Assembly: GCA_016928395.1 (NCBI GenBank) | Contig: JAFGKV010000304.1 | Coordinates: 1 to 14,862, forward strand | Direction: 5' to 3' | Origin: Candidatus Fermentibacterota bacterium | Lineage (GTDB): Bacteria; JAFGKV01 | DNA: 14,862 nt | In this document: positions 1 to 8,901 of the stretch, piece by piece | How positions within the stretch are numbered: position 1 is the first letter of the stretch | How the letters are laid out: each line of letters begins with the position of its first letter | Position numbers and translations under genes: made by a program | The notes under the pieces: generated by a model | What the model was told of the DNA's origin: nothing | Database searches by the model: none | The model's input: only the letters and a program-made list of their open reading frames with translations

Positions 1-75
1 CTAATCCCTCCATGCTCGACTCCCTGCGCTGTTTTTCCCACGTGCCAAATCCTTGAATACGACCGGCAGACATGC
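1..75. other. Short edge region beyond the operon terminator
   Basis: This stretch lies downstream of the ribosomal operon terminator as read on the minus strand. On the minus strand an ATG at position 13 follows a GGGAG with 6 bases between them, so another minus-strand gene may begin here, but only 13 bases of it would be inside the window. A second open frame from a GTG at 42 is equally possible. I cannot name a gene, a tRNA or a promoter here. Confidence 0.25.
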
Positions 76-101
76 AAAAAGCCCCTCACGAGGAGGGGCT
101 T
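76..101 (-). terminator. Intrinsic terminator ending the ribosomal operon
   Basis: Read on the minus strand, a perfect 8-bp GC-rich stem (AGCCCCTC pairing with GAGGGGCT, + strand positions 93-100 and 80-87; the A-T pair at 79/101 can extend it) closes a 5-base loop and is followed directly by five T residues (positions 80-76). It lies 27 bp past the stop codon of the last gene. There is no T-tract on the other side, so it should stop only minus-strand transcription. It marks the end of the long tuf-S10-spc-alpha transcript. Confidence 0.93.
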
Positions 102-127
102 CACGACGGGTGGCACAGCGCCTGCCG

Positions 128-349
128 CTAGGACCGAGCCTTCCTGGCTGCCGTTATCATGGCAACAACCACACCCAGGAGAAAGGGCACAAACACGAGA
201 ATGGCGCCGGGAAGAGAGAACTCAAAGAACAGAAAATGAACCGGCAACGGCTCGATGTTCTGGACGACGACGACGACCAGAAGCAGGAGCAGAACTGCGA
301 CGGTTCCCGTCTTCCAGAGGCTGAGACCGCCCGCCTGTCTCTCGGTCAT
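128..349 (-). CDS. Small two-helix membrane protein, LapA/DUF1049-like
   Basis: The product is 73 residues. A short polar N-terminus (about 1-13) is followed by a strongly hydrophobic helix (about 14-30, a run of L and V), a connecting segment QNIEPLPVHFLFFEFSLP (30-47), a second hydrophobic helix (about 48-66) and a basic tail ending ARKARS. The helix - QN.EP.....F....(L/I)P - helix pattern matches the LapA domain (DUF1049) family of inner membrane proteins. In E. coli, members take part in lipopolysaccharide assembly control; in other lineages their role is mostly unknown. The ATG overlaps the rplQ stop as ATGA and the nearest GAGGGAG is about 13 bases upstream, so translation probably depends on ribosomes finishing rplQ. 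It is the last gene before the terminator. The family call is from pattern only. A role in membrane or envelope organisation is inference. Confidence 0.72.
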   Translation of the reverse strand: MTERQAGGLSLWKTGTVAVLLLLLVVVVVQNIEPLPVHFLFFEFSLPGAILVFVPFLLGVVVAMITAARKARS

Positions 350-744
350 GCGGTCTTCGTCGCTCCCTCTGTCTTGGTCGCGGGGCCCTTCTTCTCCACC
401 AGTTCTAGAATTGCCATCTGGGCACCATCGCCGGTGCGAGTACCAAGTCGTATCACGCGGGTGTAGCCACCCGGCCTGCTGACGAACCGTGGCCCGATTT
501 GGGAGAACACCTGCCTGATAAGCTCGCGATCCTGAATGTCCCGACCGAAGATCCGCCGCGCGTGCACCGTATCATTGCGAGAGAGCGAGATGAGATGCTC
601 GACGTACGGACGCATCTCCTTCGCCTTGGCCAAGGTCGTTGTGATTCGCTCGTGCCGGAACAACGCCTCCGCCAAATGCCGCTTGAGTGCGCGCCGATGC
701 GCCGCGGTGCGCCCAAGCTTCCTACCAGTCTTCCTGTGCCTCAT
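346..744 (-). CDS. rplQ: 50S ribosomal protein L17
   Basis: L17 is a large-subunit protein near the exit of the peptide tunnel. The 132-residue product opens with the family signature MRHRKTGRKLGRTAAHRRAL and has the usual ITTTLAKAKEMRPYVE segment (about 34-49). It is slightly longer than the usual 115-127 residues because of a Lys/Thr/Ala-rich tail (KKGPATKTEGATKTA). The ATG has an upstream AGAGGAA with good spacing inside the 12-bp gap after rpoA. The stop overlaps the start of the next gene as ATGA. Its position directly after rpoA is the standard end of the alpha operon. Confidence 0.98.
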   Translation of the reverse strand: MRHRKTGRKLGRTAAHRRALKRHLAEALFRHERITTTLAKAKEMRPYVEHLISLSRNDTVHARRIFGRDIQDRELIRQVFSQIGPRFVSRPGGYTRVIRLGTRTGDGAQMAILELVEKKGPATKTEGATKTA

Positions 745-756
745 GTCCGTTCCTCT

Positions 757-1752
757 CTACGTCTCCGTCGCCGCCACCTCGTCCTCTCCGAGAAATGGCA
801 CAATATCCATTCCAAAGCTCAACCCGATCTCTTCCAGCATCTCGCTGATCTCGCTGAGAGATTTCCTGCCGAAGTTCTGGTATTTCAGCATCTCCTGTTC
901 ACTTTTCTGCACCAAGTCCGCCAAGGTCTTGATGTTTGCCTGCCTAAGGCAATTGGAGCTCCGCACGCTCAGCTCGAGCTCAGAGACGGGCCGCTTCAGG
1001 AGATCTCTCATCCGACGGCGCTTGATGTCGTCCCGTTCACTATCGAAATCCTCGTGCCGTCCGACTGTCGTGGCCAGAGTGAAGTGCTCAATCAAAACCT
1101 TTGCGGCCTCTACCAGACAATCCGAAGGAGAGAGGCTTCCGTCGGTCCACACTTCCATGATGAGACGGTCATAATCGGTCTTGTGCCCGACGCGGGCAGC
1201 CTCCACCGTAAAATTCACCCGAGTCACGGGCGAGAAGATGGCGTCGATGGGAATCACCCCGATGGCGTCAGTCGGCAGTCGATTCTCCTTCGCCTGCACG
1301 TAGCCTCTCCCATGATCCACCCGCAGTTCCATGTCGACCTTGCCGTCATCGGCGAGTGTCAGAAGGTGGAGGTCGGGATTCAGAATCTCAATGCTGTCAT
1401 CACACTGGATGGACTCTGCCTTCACCGCGCCCGGACCGGAAGCCATGAGCCGCATGTCCTTGGGGCCTTCGCTGTCGAATCGCAGGCGGATCGTCTTGAT
1501 GTTCAGGATGATCTCAGCCAAGTCCTCAACCACACCGGGCAGTGTGGTGAACTCGTGAAGAGCGCCCTCCACCTTCACAGCAGTGATGGACGCCCCAGGA
1601 AGTGCAGACAGCAGCACTCGGCGAAGTGCATTCCCTATGGTGGTCCCGAACCCACGCTCCATGGGTTGCATGATGAACTTGCCGTATCGCCGCGTGGCAC
1701 CTTCGGGGACAAGCTCGATGTGCTTGGGCATCTGTAGCGGTTGGAGCTTCAT
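757..1752 (-). CDS. rpoA: DNA-directed RNA polymerase alpha subunit
   Basis: Alpha dimerises to start RNA polymerase assembly and its C-terminal domain contacts UP-element DNA and activators. The product is 331 residues from the ATG at 1752. The N-terminal domain (about 1-225) has the dimer-interface signature ERGFGTTIGNALRRVLLSA (32-50). A charged linker (about 230-253, rich in D, E, R) leads to the C-terminal domain (about 255-318) with VRSSNCL, where R264 corresponds to E. coli R265 that binds DNA, and FGRKSLSEI (294-302). A GTG at 1764 is also open, but AGGTGA lies 8 bases before the ATG and too close to the GTG, so the ATG is preferred. It sits 49 bp after rpsD and 12 bp before rplQ. No key residue is missing. 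Confidence 0.98.
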   Translation of the reverse strand: MKLQPLQMPKHIELVPEGATRRYGKFIMQPMERGFGTTIGNALRRVLLSALPGASITAVKVEGALHEFTTLPGVVEDLAEIILNIKTIRLRFDSEGPKDMRLMASGPGAVKAESIQCDDSIEILNPDLHLLTLADDGKVDMELRVDHGRGYVQAKENRLPTDAIGVIPIDAIFSPVTRVNFTVEAARVGHKTDYDRLIMEVWTDGSLSPSDCLVEAAKVLIEHFTLATTVGRHEDFDSERDDIKRRRMRDLLKRPVSELELSVRSSNCLRQANIKTLADLVQKSEQEMLKYQNFGRKSLSEISEMLEEIGLSFGMDIVPFLGEDEVAATET

Positions 1753-1775
1753 ACGATCACTCACCTCACTTCAAT

Positions 1776-1791
1776 GCAAACGCGCAAACGC
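1776..1791. repeat. Two tandem copies of an 8-bp unit between rpsD and rpoA
   Basis: The unit GCAAACGC occurs twice back to back (1776-1783 and 1784-1791) in the short rpsD-rpoA gap. On the transcribed strand this reads GCGTTTGC twice. It may be chance or a small slippage duplication. No function can be assigned. Confidence 0.6.
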
Positions 1792-1801
1792 GACACGGAC
1801 G

Positions 1802-2431
1802 CTACTTCGAGTATAGTTCAACGATCAACTGCTCGATCACGGGCGTGGGGATATCCACTCGCGCCGGAAGAGCGACAAGTTTTCCGGAGAAACCGTGCTC
1901 GTCCAGCGAGAGATACTGAGCCAGATTCGTGCGATCCATCGACTGGACGGACTGCTGAACAAATGGGTTCGCTCGCGAAGACTCAATCACCGACACTACA
2001 TGGCCCGGCGACACCAAAAATGAGGGGATGGTGACTCGCCGACCATTCACGTGGATATGCCTGTGGCGTATGAGCTGCCGCGCAGCAGCCCTGGAAGGGG
2101 CGAAACCCAGACGATACACCACATTGTCCAGACGACGCTCCAGCACCCGAAGGAGATTCTCGCCGGTAACGCCCTTCTGTCGCGCAGCCTTCATGAACGC
2201 ACCATGAAACTGCTGTTCCAGCACCCCGTAGATTCGCTTCATTTTCTGCTTCTCGCGAAGCTGGGTACCGTATTCGCTCGTCCGCGGACGATGCTTCTGG
2301 TTTCGCTCACCCGGTGGATACGGCCGCCGCTCAATGGCGCATCGATCACTTAGGCATCGTCGTCCTTTGAGAAACAGTTTCGTTCCTTCCCGCCGGCAGA
2401 GCTTGCATGACGGTCCTGTATTTCTAGCCAT
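1802..2431 (-). CDS. rpsD: 30S ribosomal protein S4, zinc-binding form
   Basis: S4 is a primary 16S rRNA binder that starts assembly of the 30S body; in several bacteria it also represses its own operon. The 209-residue product begins [12 protein letters not shown] and keeps four cysteines, C9, C12, C26 and C31, the spacing of the structural zinc site known in Thermus S4. [11 protein letters not shown] follows. The S4 RNA-binding domain covers about 98-160, with [20 protein letters not shown] and HIHVNGRRV. Length matches the family (200-209). The ATG lies 27 bp after rpsK, in the usual alpha-operon position before rpoA. Confidence 0.98.
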   Translation of the reverse strand: MARNTGPSCKLCRREGTKLFLKGRRCLSDRCAIERRPYPPGERNQKHRPRTSEYGTQLREKQKMKRIYGVLEQQFHGAFMKAARQKGVTGENLLRVLERRLDNVVYRLGFAPSRAAARQLIRHRHIHVNGRRVTIPSFLVSPGHVVSVIESSRANPFVQQSVQSMDRTNLAQYLSLDEHGFSGKLVALPARVDIPTPVIEQLIVELYSK

Positions 2432-2458
2432 AGTTCGTCATACCCTCCCGTGCAGCCT

Positions 2459-2863
2459 TTAGACCCGTCGCCGTTTCGGCGGTCTGCACCCATTGTGGGG
2501 GACCGAAGTGACATCTTTGATGGCCGTGATCTCCAACCCGGCGGCCTGAATGGCCCGGATGGCGGCCTCGCGACCGGCACCCGGCCCCTTGACCCATATC
2601 TCGACTCGCTTCATTCCAAGTTCCACGGCCTCTTTCGCTGCCTGCTCTGCAGCCATCTGTGCGGCGAACGGCGTGCTCTTTCGGGAACCCTTGAACCCAA
2701 CCTTGCCGCAGCTCGCCCACGTGACCACACCGCCTCTCGCATCTGTCACACAGACAATGGTATTGTTGAATGTAGAGTGGACATGGGCCACTCCGTTTAC
2801 CTCGGTAACGCGTACACGCTTCTTCCGCGTCCTGCTACGCTTGGCGGTTGCCTCGGCTGCCAT
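2459..2863 (-). CDS. rpsK: 30S ribosomal protein S11
   Basis: S11 lies in the 30S platform next to the mRNA exit region. The 134-residue product has the family core: [17 protein letters not shown] (about 25-41), [14 protein letters not shown] (about 56-69), [13 protein letters not shown] and the C-terminal [13 protein letters not shown]. The N-terminal 20 residues are basic, as is typical. The HNG near the C-terminus is the site of isoaspartate formation described in E. coli S11. The ATG follows a very strong GGAGGAGGAG, 9 bp after the rpsM stop. Confidence 0.98.
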   Translation of the reverse strand: MAAEATAKRSRTRKKRVRVTEVNGVAHVHSTFNNTIVCVTDARGGVVTWASCGKVGFKGSRKSTPFAAQMAAEQAAKEAVELGMKRVEIWVKGPGAGREAAIRAIQAAGLEITAIKDVTSVPHNGCRPPKRRRV

Positions 2864-2872
2864 CTCCTCCTC

Positions 2873-3238
2873 CTACTTCCTTCGGCCGGCGGCCCGTTTG
2901 GGGCCTTTGCGGGTTCGCGCATTGGTGCGCGTCCTCTGCCCTCGAACCGGCAGGCCTCTGCGATGCCTGAAGCCTCGATAGCATCCGATGTCCATCAGGC
3001 GTTTGATGTTCATTGTAGTCTCGCCTCGCAGCGCACCCTCGACCTTGTGCTCGGACTCTATGACGCCACGGAGTTTCGCGACCTGGTCTTCCGACAGGTC
3101 CTTGACTCTGGTATCCGGCGATACTCCAGTCGTGCTGACTATCTTCCGCGAGGTAGTAGGCCCGATCCCATAAATATAGGTCAGCGCCACCTCGACACGC
3201 TTGTCTCGGGGCAGGTCAACGCCCGCAATTCTCGCCAC
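2873..3238 (-). CDS. rpsM: 30S ribosomal protein S13
   Basis: S13 sits in the 30S head and contacts tRNA and L5 through inter-subunit bridges. The 121-residue product starts [20 protein letters not shown], has the helix-hairpin-helix-like [12 protein letters not shown] (about 22-34) and ends in the basic tail [20 protein letters not shown], all family hallmarks. The start is GTG with GAGGTG 5 bases upstream. It is the first gene of the alpha block and lies 50 bp after rpmJ, one of the larger gaps in this operon. Confidence 0.98.
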   Translation of the reverse strand: MARIAGVDLPRDKRVEVALTYIYGIGPTTSRKIVSTTGVSPDTRVKDLSEDQVAKLRGVIESEHKVEGALRGETTMNIKRLMDIGCYRGFRHRRGLPVRGQRTRTNARTRKGPKRAAGRRK

Positions 3239-3240
3239 GC

Positions 3241-3285
3241 TTACACCTCATTCCCTTCGAGGCTCGATCCATGTCGTCGAATCAT
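3241..3285 (-). other. 14-codon open frame in the rpmJ-rpsM gap, doubtful
   Basis: An ATG at 3285 opens 14 codons ([14 protein letters not shown]) that end in TAA at 3241, two bases before the GTG of rpsM. It contains the rpsM ribosome binding site. A GGCAGGG lies upstream of the ATG. It could be a chance frame, or a short leader that affects rpsM translation. No similarity to a known peptide is recognised. Confidence 0.2.
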
Positions 3286-3288
3286 CGC

Positions 3289-3402
3289 CTATCCCTGCCG
3301 CTGCTTGTGGCGTGGGTTCTTGCATATGATCCGTACCGAACCCTTCCTTCGGACAATCTTGCAGTCCTTGCAGACTTTCTTCACACTGGCCCGTACCTTC
3401 AC
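3289..3402 (-). CDS. rpmJ: 50S ribosomal protein L36, zinc-binding form
   Basis: L36 is the smallest large-subunit protein and stabilises 23S rRNA near the base of the L7/L12 stalk. The 37-residue product, [20 protein letters not shown] then [17 protein letters not shown], has the classical zinc ligands C11, C14, C27 and H32. It begins with GTG; GAGAGGAG lies upstream inside the end of map, 15 bp away. It is too short for routine gene calling. infA, which usually lies directly before rpmJ, is absent here. Confidence 0.97.
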   Translation of the reverse strand: MKVRASVKKVCKDCKIVRRKGSVRIICKNPRHKQRQG

Positions 3403-3417
3403 CGTAGGCTCCTCTCG

Positions 3418-4182
3418 CTAGGGCAGGGCCGTGTCCCAGCCCTTGGTCAGGATGTCGCCTCCGTGGGGAGTGACCGCCACGGTATGCTCGAAATGCGCCG
3501 ACAGCCCGCCGTCAGCAGTCACAACCGTCCACCCATCCCGCAGTGTTTTCACCTTGCCGGTTCCCGCGTTCACCATCGGCTCGATGGCGACAACCATGCC
3601 TTCCATCAGGCGTCGGCCTCGAAACGGTCCGACGAAGTTGGGTACCTGCGGCTCCTCGTGTACATGATGGCCAACGCCGTGGCCAACCAAATCCCGTACC
3701 ACGTGAAACCCGGCCATTTCGACCATATCCTGCACGGCGCGGGAGATGCTTCGGACCCAGTTGCCCGCCCGGGCTGCCTCGATCCCTTCATACAATGCCC
3801 GTTTCGTCACCCGCAGGAGCTCCATGGCCTCGGGAGAAATCTCACCAACAGGCAGTGACAAAGCTGCATCCGAGTACAACCCCCTGTAGCGAACGCCAAC
3901 ATCGATGGCCACGATATCGCCATCACGCAGAGTCCTGGAGCTTGGTATCCCATGCACAACCTCGTCGTTGACGGACACGCAGGAAGCCGCCGGAAACCCG
4001 TTGAACCCCTTGAACGATGGCTGTCCTCCGTGGGCGAGAATCACTCCCTCCACCTCGCGATTAATGTCTCGCGTGGTCACGCCAGGCGCCACCATCGCCG
4101 CGGCCGCACGAAGAGCAGCACTGAGTATCTCACCACCGAACCGTATCGTATCGATCTCATCGGGTCTCTTGAGAAGAGCCAA
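3418..4182 (-). CDS. map: Methionine aminopeptidase, type I
   Basis: This cytosolic metalloenzyme removes the initiator methionine from new proteins whose second residue is small. The 254-residue product has all five metal ligands of the pita-bread fold: D94 (AIDVGV), D105 (YSDAA), H168 (GHGVG), E201 (IEPM) and E232 (HFEHT). H77 in VVHGIP matches the conserved substrate-binding histidine. Length fits type Ia enzymes with no N-terminal extension. The only plausible start is TTG at 4182: the secY stop lies in the same frame four codons upstream and there is no closer ATG or GTG. The ribosome binding site is weak (AGG, 5 bases before), so output is probably low compared with its ribosomal neighbours. 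In many bacteria map lies between secY (often with adk) and infA. Confidence 0.97.
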   Translation of the reverse strand: MALLKRPDEIDTIRFGGEILSAALRAAAAMVAPGVTTRDINREVEGVILAHGGQPSFKGFNGFPAASCVSVNDEVVHGIPSSRTLRDGDIVAIDVGVRYRGLYSDAALSLPVGEISPEAMELLRVTKRALYEGIEAARAGNWVRSISRAVQDMVEMAGFHVVRDLVGHGVGHHVHEEPQVPNFVGPFRGRRLMEGMVVAIEPMVNAGTGKVKTLRDGWTVVTADGGLSAHFEHTVAVTPHGGDILTKGWDTALP

Positions 4183-4191
4183 GATGACCTG

Positions 4192-5501
<1,310 letters not shown>

Positions 5502-5505
<4 letters not shown>

Positions 5506-5963
5506 CGCGCCACCACCTCGACGCGGCCGCCGGCTGCCTCAATCATGCTTCGCGCCCCCGCGCTAAAGGCATGAGCCGCCACCGTGTACGCGGCCGTGAG
5601 AGGCCGAACTCCGGAAAGGATCTTTACGCGCACGTCCTTCTTCCCGCCAACGGTCACCAGGCCTGATTCCCGCAACTTCTTCACTGTCACGGGCTCATCA
5701 GGCGAGAACCGGAGGAGGTCATCGGTGTGAATGATGGCCGTCTCGACGCGAAAGATGTTTGTGAAGCCACGCTTGGGAAGCCGACGCTGCAGCGGCATTT
5801 GGCCGCCCTCATGCCATGTGGCCATGCCGCCGCCGGAACGGGAGTTCAAACCTTTGTTGCCTCGTCCCGCGGTTTTGCCATTGCCCGAACCAGGCCCCCT
5901 ACCCTTGCGGAACTTGGGTTTCCGGGAGCCCGGCGCATACTTCAGGTTGCTCAGCTCATTCAT
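5502..5963 (-). CDS. rplO: 50S ribosomal protein L15
   Basis: L15 binds 23S rRNA and joins late in large-subunit assembly. The 153-residue product has the usual Gly/Arg-rich N-terminal extension ([22 protein letters not shown], about 18-39), the [15 protein letters not shown] motif (about 53-67) and the C-terminal globular domain ending in [13 protein letters not shown]. Length is typical (about 145-155). Its ATG overlaps the end of rpmD by 8 bases and its stop overlaps the secY start, so three genes are coupled in series. Confidence 0.98.
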
Positions 5964-6147
5964 CCTCGATCTCCTGAACCTCGACCATGTGCTGCACCTT
6001 GTAGACCATGCCTCGGATCGCCGGATTGTCTGAATGGATTACCGTCCGGTTCATCCGGCGAAGGCCCAAGGCCTCCATCGTGCGCTTCTGATCCTCGGGT
6101 CGGCCAATCACGCTTCGCACTTGTCGTATCGCCAGCTTTCGCGCCAT
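5956..6147 (-). CDS. rpmD: 50S ribosomal protein L30
   Basis: L30 is a small large-subunit protein of ferredoxin-like fold. The 63-residue product has [20 protein letters not shown] (4-23), [21 protein letters not shown] (27-47) and [10 protein letters not shown], the standard family pattern and length. The ATG follows GGAGGAG with AGATAGGA between. It sits between rpsE and rplO as usual, and overlaps rplO by 8 bases. Confidence 0.97.
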   Translation of the reverse strand: MARKLAIRQVRSVIGRPEDQKRTMEALGLRRMNRTVIHSDNPAIRGMVYKVQHMVEVQEIEDE

Positions 6148-6169
6148 TCCTATCTCTCCTCCGCCCCGA

Positions 6170-6748
6170 CTATGACGTCGCCGCGGGCTTCGAACGCCGC
6201 TGTTCCCACTCGTGCTCGGTCAGCCCCAGGACCCTGGCGGGAGACAGGCCCCTACGGGTGCAGACCTGCGGAAGAGACCTGAGTTCGCTCAGGCCCTGCA
6301 TGCAGGCCTTCACCACATTCTGAGGATTCCGTGTGCCAAGGCATTTCGTCAGGATATCCTTGACGCCGGCCATCTCCAGTACCGCACGCACGGCCCCCCC
6401 CGCGATTACGCCCGTACCAGGCGCCGCCGGCTTCAGCAGCACGATGCCCGCACCGAATCTCCCCACGACCTCGTAGGGGATAGTCCCCCGGACGAGTGGC
6501 ACCCGCATCATTGACTTGCGGGCTGTCTCGTTGGCCTTCCGGATGGCCTCGCTTATCTCATTGGCCTTGCCGAGCCCGATACCCACTTGTCCCATACCAT
6601 CGCCGACTGCGACGATGGCGTTGAAGCTGAACCTGCGGCCACCCTTGACCACCTTGGCGACCCGGTTGATGTGAACGATCCGTTCGTTCAGATCCGACTC
6701 TTGTTCGGTCTGCGTCAAATGGAATCCCCTTGCATATTCTGCGCTCAT
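6170..6748 (-). CDS. rpsE: 30S ribosomal protein S5
   Basis: S5 lies at the mRNA entry side of the 30S subunit and helps decoding accuracy and helicase activity. The 192-residue product has the N-terminal double-stranded-RNA-binding domain (about 22-87) with [19 protein letters not shown] and [20 protein letters not shown], then the C-terminal domain with [20 protein letters not shown] (109-128) and [18 protein letters not shown]. It is longer than E. coli S5 (167) through an N-terminal lead of about 15 residues and a basic C-terminal tail, both common in other phyla. The ATG is 2 bp after rplR. Confidence 0.98.
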   Translation of the reverse strand: MSAEYARGFHLTQTEQESDLNERIVHINRVAKVVKGGRRFSFNAIVAVGDGMGQVGIGLGKANEISEAIRKANETARKSMMRVPLVRGTIPYEVVGRFGAGIVLLKPAAPGTGVIAGGAVRAVLEMAGVKDILTKCLGTRNPQNVVKACMQGLSELRSLPQVCTRRGLSPARVLGLTEHEWEQRRSKPAATS

Positions 6749-6750
6749 CG

Positions 6751-7128
6751 TCAGAACTCCAGAAGGCCGCCCTCGCGAGCCCCCTCGGCCAGCGCCTTCA
6801 CGCGGCCATGGTAGCGGTAGCCTCCTCGATCGAAGACCACCTTCGTGATGCCGGCAGCACGAGCCCGCTCGGCGAGTATACGGCCAACTATCTTGCTCTT
6901 CTCCACATGCCCCTTCGCGTCGCGCAGCAGTTCGCTCACCTCATGAGCGGTCGTGGTCACCGCACAGAGCGTGTGGCTCTTGGAATCATCAACAATCTGG
7001 GCACTGATGTGCCGGTTGCTGCGGAACACGCAGAGTCTCGGGCGCTCCGAGGATCCGGTGACGTGTTTGCGGACGCGCTGGTGACGCCGGGTTCGCTGGA
7101 GCCCTTTCAGCATGTCTCGGTCACTCAT
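6751..7128 (-). CDS. rplR: 50S ribosomal protein L18
   Basis: L18 binds 5S rRNA with L5 and brings it into the central protuberance. The 125-residue product has the basic N-terminus [37 protein letters not shown] (about 32-48), then [41 protein letters not shown], the conserved L18 core. Length is typical (about 117-122). The ATG overlaps the rplF stop as ATGA; an in-frame ATG five codons later is possible but less well supported. Confidence 0.97.
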   Translation of the reverse strand: MSDRDMLKGLQRTRRHQRVRKHVTGSSERPRLCVFRSNRHISAQIVDDSKSHTLCAVTTTAHEVSELLRDAKGHVEKSKIVGRILAERARAAGITKVVFDRGGYRYHGRVKALAEGAREGGLLEF

Positions 7129-7667
7129 GTTCTGGCCCCACCCTTTCCGGCCTTCCTCCTGACATGTTCACCTCGAAAACGAACGCCTTTACCGGTATAC
7201 ACTTCCGGCGTTCGGAACGAGCGGATCTTCGCCGCAGTCAGGCCAACCACTTCCTTGTCGATACCCGTCACCCTCAGCTCCGTGGGCGATGCCACCACGA
7301 CAGTGACTCCTTCGGGAGGAATGAAGAAGATAGGGTGTGAATACCCCAGTTCCAGCACGATGCCCTTCCCCTCGGCCCGTGCCCGGTACCCTACACCATC
7401 GATCTCCAGAGTCCTCTCGAACCCCTTGCTCACGCCATCAACCATGTTCTGCAGCAATGCACGCAGAGTTCCATGGAGCGCACGATCCATCTTGCTATCT
7501 GACCCTCGCCTCACCACGACCTCAGACTCGCTCAGATCCAGGCTGATAGATGCGGGCAGCCGTCGACGTAACGCACCTTTGGGACCGGACACCTCGACTA
7601 TGTCCTCATTCCACTTCACGCGTACGTCCGGTGGCACCGCGATCGGAAGCTTGCCAATTCGCGACAT
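7125..7667 (-). CDS. rplF: 50S ribosomal protein L6
   Basis: L6 sits at the base of the stalk near the factor-binding sarcin-ricin loop. The 180-residue product starts [12 protein letters not shown] and contains two repeated domains (about 1-80 and 84-160), with [12 protein letters not shown] and the C-terminal signature [20 protein letters not shown]. The ATG at 7667 gives the normal family N-terminus and follows AGGGGG; an upstream in-frame start would add eight unsupported residues inside rpsH. It lies 8 bp after rpsH and overlaps rplR. Confidence 0.98.
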   Translation of the reverse strand: MSRIGKLPIAVPPDVRVKWNEDIVEVSGPKGALRRRLPASISLDLSESEVVVRRGSDSKMDRALHGTLRALLQNMVDGVSKGFERTLEIDGVGYRARAEGKGIVLELGYSHPIFFIPPEGVTVVVASPTELRVTGIDKEVVGLTAAKIRSFRTPEVYTGKGVRFRGEHVRRKAGKGGART

Positions 7668-7675
7668 GGCGCCCC

Positions 7676-8074
7676 CTACCAGATCCTGCACACGACTTCG
7701 CCACCAACACCAAGACGGCGAGCCTGCTTGTCGGTAACCACTCCGCGGGATGTGGAGATGACTGCGATCCCGAATCCACCGGCGACGCGGGGGATGTGGT
7801 TCTTGCTCACATACGCCCGCAGCCCGGGCGTCGAGACTCGCTCGATGCCGGTGATGGCATTCTGTCCCTTGTCGAGATACCGGAGATACACCCTGAGTAT
7901 TCCTTGCTTCTCGTCCTCAATCACGCGGAAATTGCTCACGAAACGCTCATCCTTGAGAATCTTGACGATGTCAAGTTTCATCTTCGAGGATGGCATATCG
8001 ACGCTCCGATGCTGGGCATGGGCCGCATTCCTTATGCGGGTCAACATGTCCGCGATTGGATCCGTCATGCTCAT
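7676..8074 (-). CDS. rpsH: 30S ribosomal protein S8
   Basis: S8 is a primary 16S rRNA binder and, in E. coli, the translational repressor of the spc operon. The 132-residue product has TDPIADMLTRIRNAAHAQH (4-22), MPSSKMKLDIVKILKDERF and the C-terminal STSRGVVTDKQARRLGVGGE, which is the rRNA-binding family signature. The ATG at 8074 is preferred; a second ATG two codons in is further from the GAGGG upstream. Whether it regulates this operon cannot be seen here. Confidence 0.98.
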   Translation of the reverse strand: MSMTDPIADMLTRIRNAAHAQHRSVDMPSSKMKLDIVKILKDERFVSNFRVIEDEKQGILRVYLRYLDKGQNAITGIERVSTPGLRAYVSKNHIPRVAGGFGIAVISTSRGVVTDKQARRLGVGGEVVCRIW

Positions 8075-8090
8075 CGACTGACCATCCCTC

Positions 8091-8276
8091 CTACCAACTC
8101 GCCTTCACGACACCGGGGATCTTTCCCTCCAGTGCCAGATCTCTGAAACAAATCCGGCACAAACCAAATCGACGGTAGTATGCTCTCGCCCTCCCACACC
8201 GGGCACACCTGGTGTAGCCACGGACCTTGTACTTCGGTGGGGTCTTCATCTTCTCGATGAGCGCTTTTCGTGGCAC
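8091..8276 (-). CDS. rpsN: 30S ribosomal protein S14, short zinc-binding (type Z)
   Basis: S14 is in the 30S head. At 61 residues this is the short form, with a zinc ribbon formed by C24, C27, C40 and C43 (CARC and CRIC), followed by [18 protein letters not shown]. The start is GTG with GGGAGG 5 bases upstream. It sits between rplE and rpsH as usual. In some bacteria a second zinc-free copy exists elsewhere; that cannot be told from this window. Confidence 0.98.
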   Translation of the reverse strand: MPRKALIEKMKTPPKYKVRGYTRCARCGRARAYYRRFGLCRICFRDLALEGKIPGVVKASW

Positions 8277-8297
8277 GTATACCTCCCTGCCCTACCG

Positions 8298-8891
8298 CTA
8301 CGCGGTGGGCACGTCTCCACCGCTCTCCCCGGACAGACCGCCGGGCTTCCGGCCGCGGAAAGGGACGCCAAGTTCCGTCAGAAGCTCAATTGCCTCCTCG
8401 TCAGTCTTCGCGGTGGTCACCATGGTGATGTTCAGGCCGCGGATCTTGTCGATCTTGTCATAATCGATCTCCGGAAAGATGACCTGCTCGCTGATTCCCA
8501 TGCTGTAGTTCCCCCTGCCGTCACAGGAGCGATCGGATAATCCGCGAAAATCTCGCACCCTTGGCAACGCAACACTCACAAGGCGGTCAAGAAACTCCCA
8601 CATCCGGGCTCCGCGCAGGGTTACCATACAGCCGATCTTCATGCCGGTACGCAGCTTGAAGGTAGCGATGGACTTCTTTGCCGTCGTCACTTTCGGCTGC
8701 TGCCCCGTGATCGTACGAAGATCGACGACTGCGGCGTCAAGCTGCTTTGCGTCCTGAATCGCCTCTCCTACACCAATATTGACCGCTATCTTCTTCAATC
8801 GTGGCACCTGGAGGGCATTCTCGTAGCCAAATTTCTCCATGAGATGCGACACGACAGTTTTCTCATAATGCTCCCGGAGCCGTGGCACCAC
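8298..8891 (-). CDS. rplE: 50S ribosomal protein L5
   Basis: L5 binds 5S rRNA with L18 and contacts the P-site tRNA and S13. The 197-residue product has [20 protein letters not shown] (18-37), [35 protein letters not shown] and [20 protein letters not shown], all family core motifs. It is longer than the usual 179-187 owing to a Gly-rich tail after GVPFRG. Two consecutive GTG codons are possible starts; the first, at 8891, lies 6 bases from GGAGG and is chosen. Confidence 0.98.
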   Translation of the reverse strand: MVPRLREHYEKTVVSHLMEKFGYENALQVPRLKKIAVNIGVGEAIQDAKQLDAAVVDLRTITGQQPKVTTAKKSIATFKLRTGMKIGCMVTLRGARMWEFLDRLVSVALPRVRDFRGLSDRSCDGRGNYSMGISEQVIFPEIDYDKIDKIRGLNITMVTTAKTDEEAIELLTELGVPFRGRKPGGLSGESGGDVPTA

Positions 8892-8901
8892 CCTACACCT
8901 C

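Noticed and set aside
1-13. Possible tRNA beginning at the left edge on the minus strand
   Set aside because: A GGAGGGAT-like start resembles an acceptor stem, but only about a dozen bases are visible and position 9 does not fit well.
499-1737. Long open frame (412 codons) on the + strand opposite rpoA and rplQ
   Set aside because: It lies antisense to clear rpoA and rplQ, has no recognisable domain, and long antisense frames are common opposite GC-rich genes.
1753-1801. Internal promoter before rpoA
   Set aside because: A TTGCAT-like hexamer is present but no convincing -10 element at the right distance.
2450-3421. 323-codon open frame on the + strand across rpsK, rpsM and rpmJ
   Set aside because: It covers three certain minus-strand genes and their gaps and has no family features.
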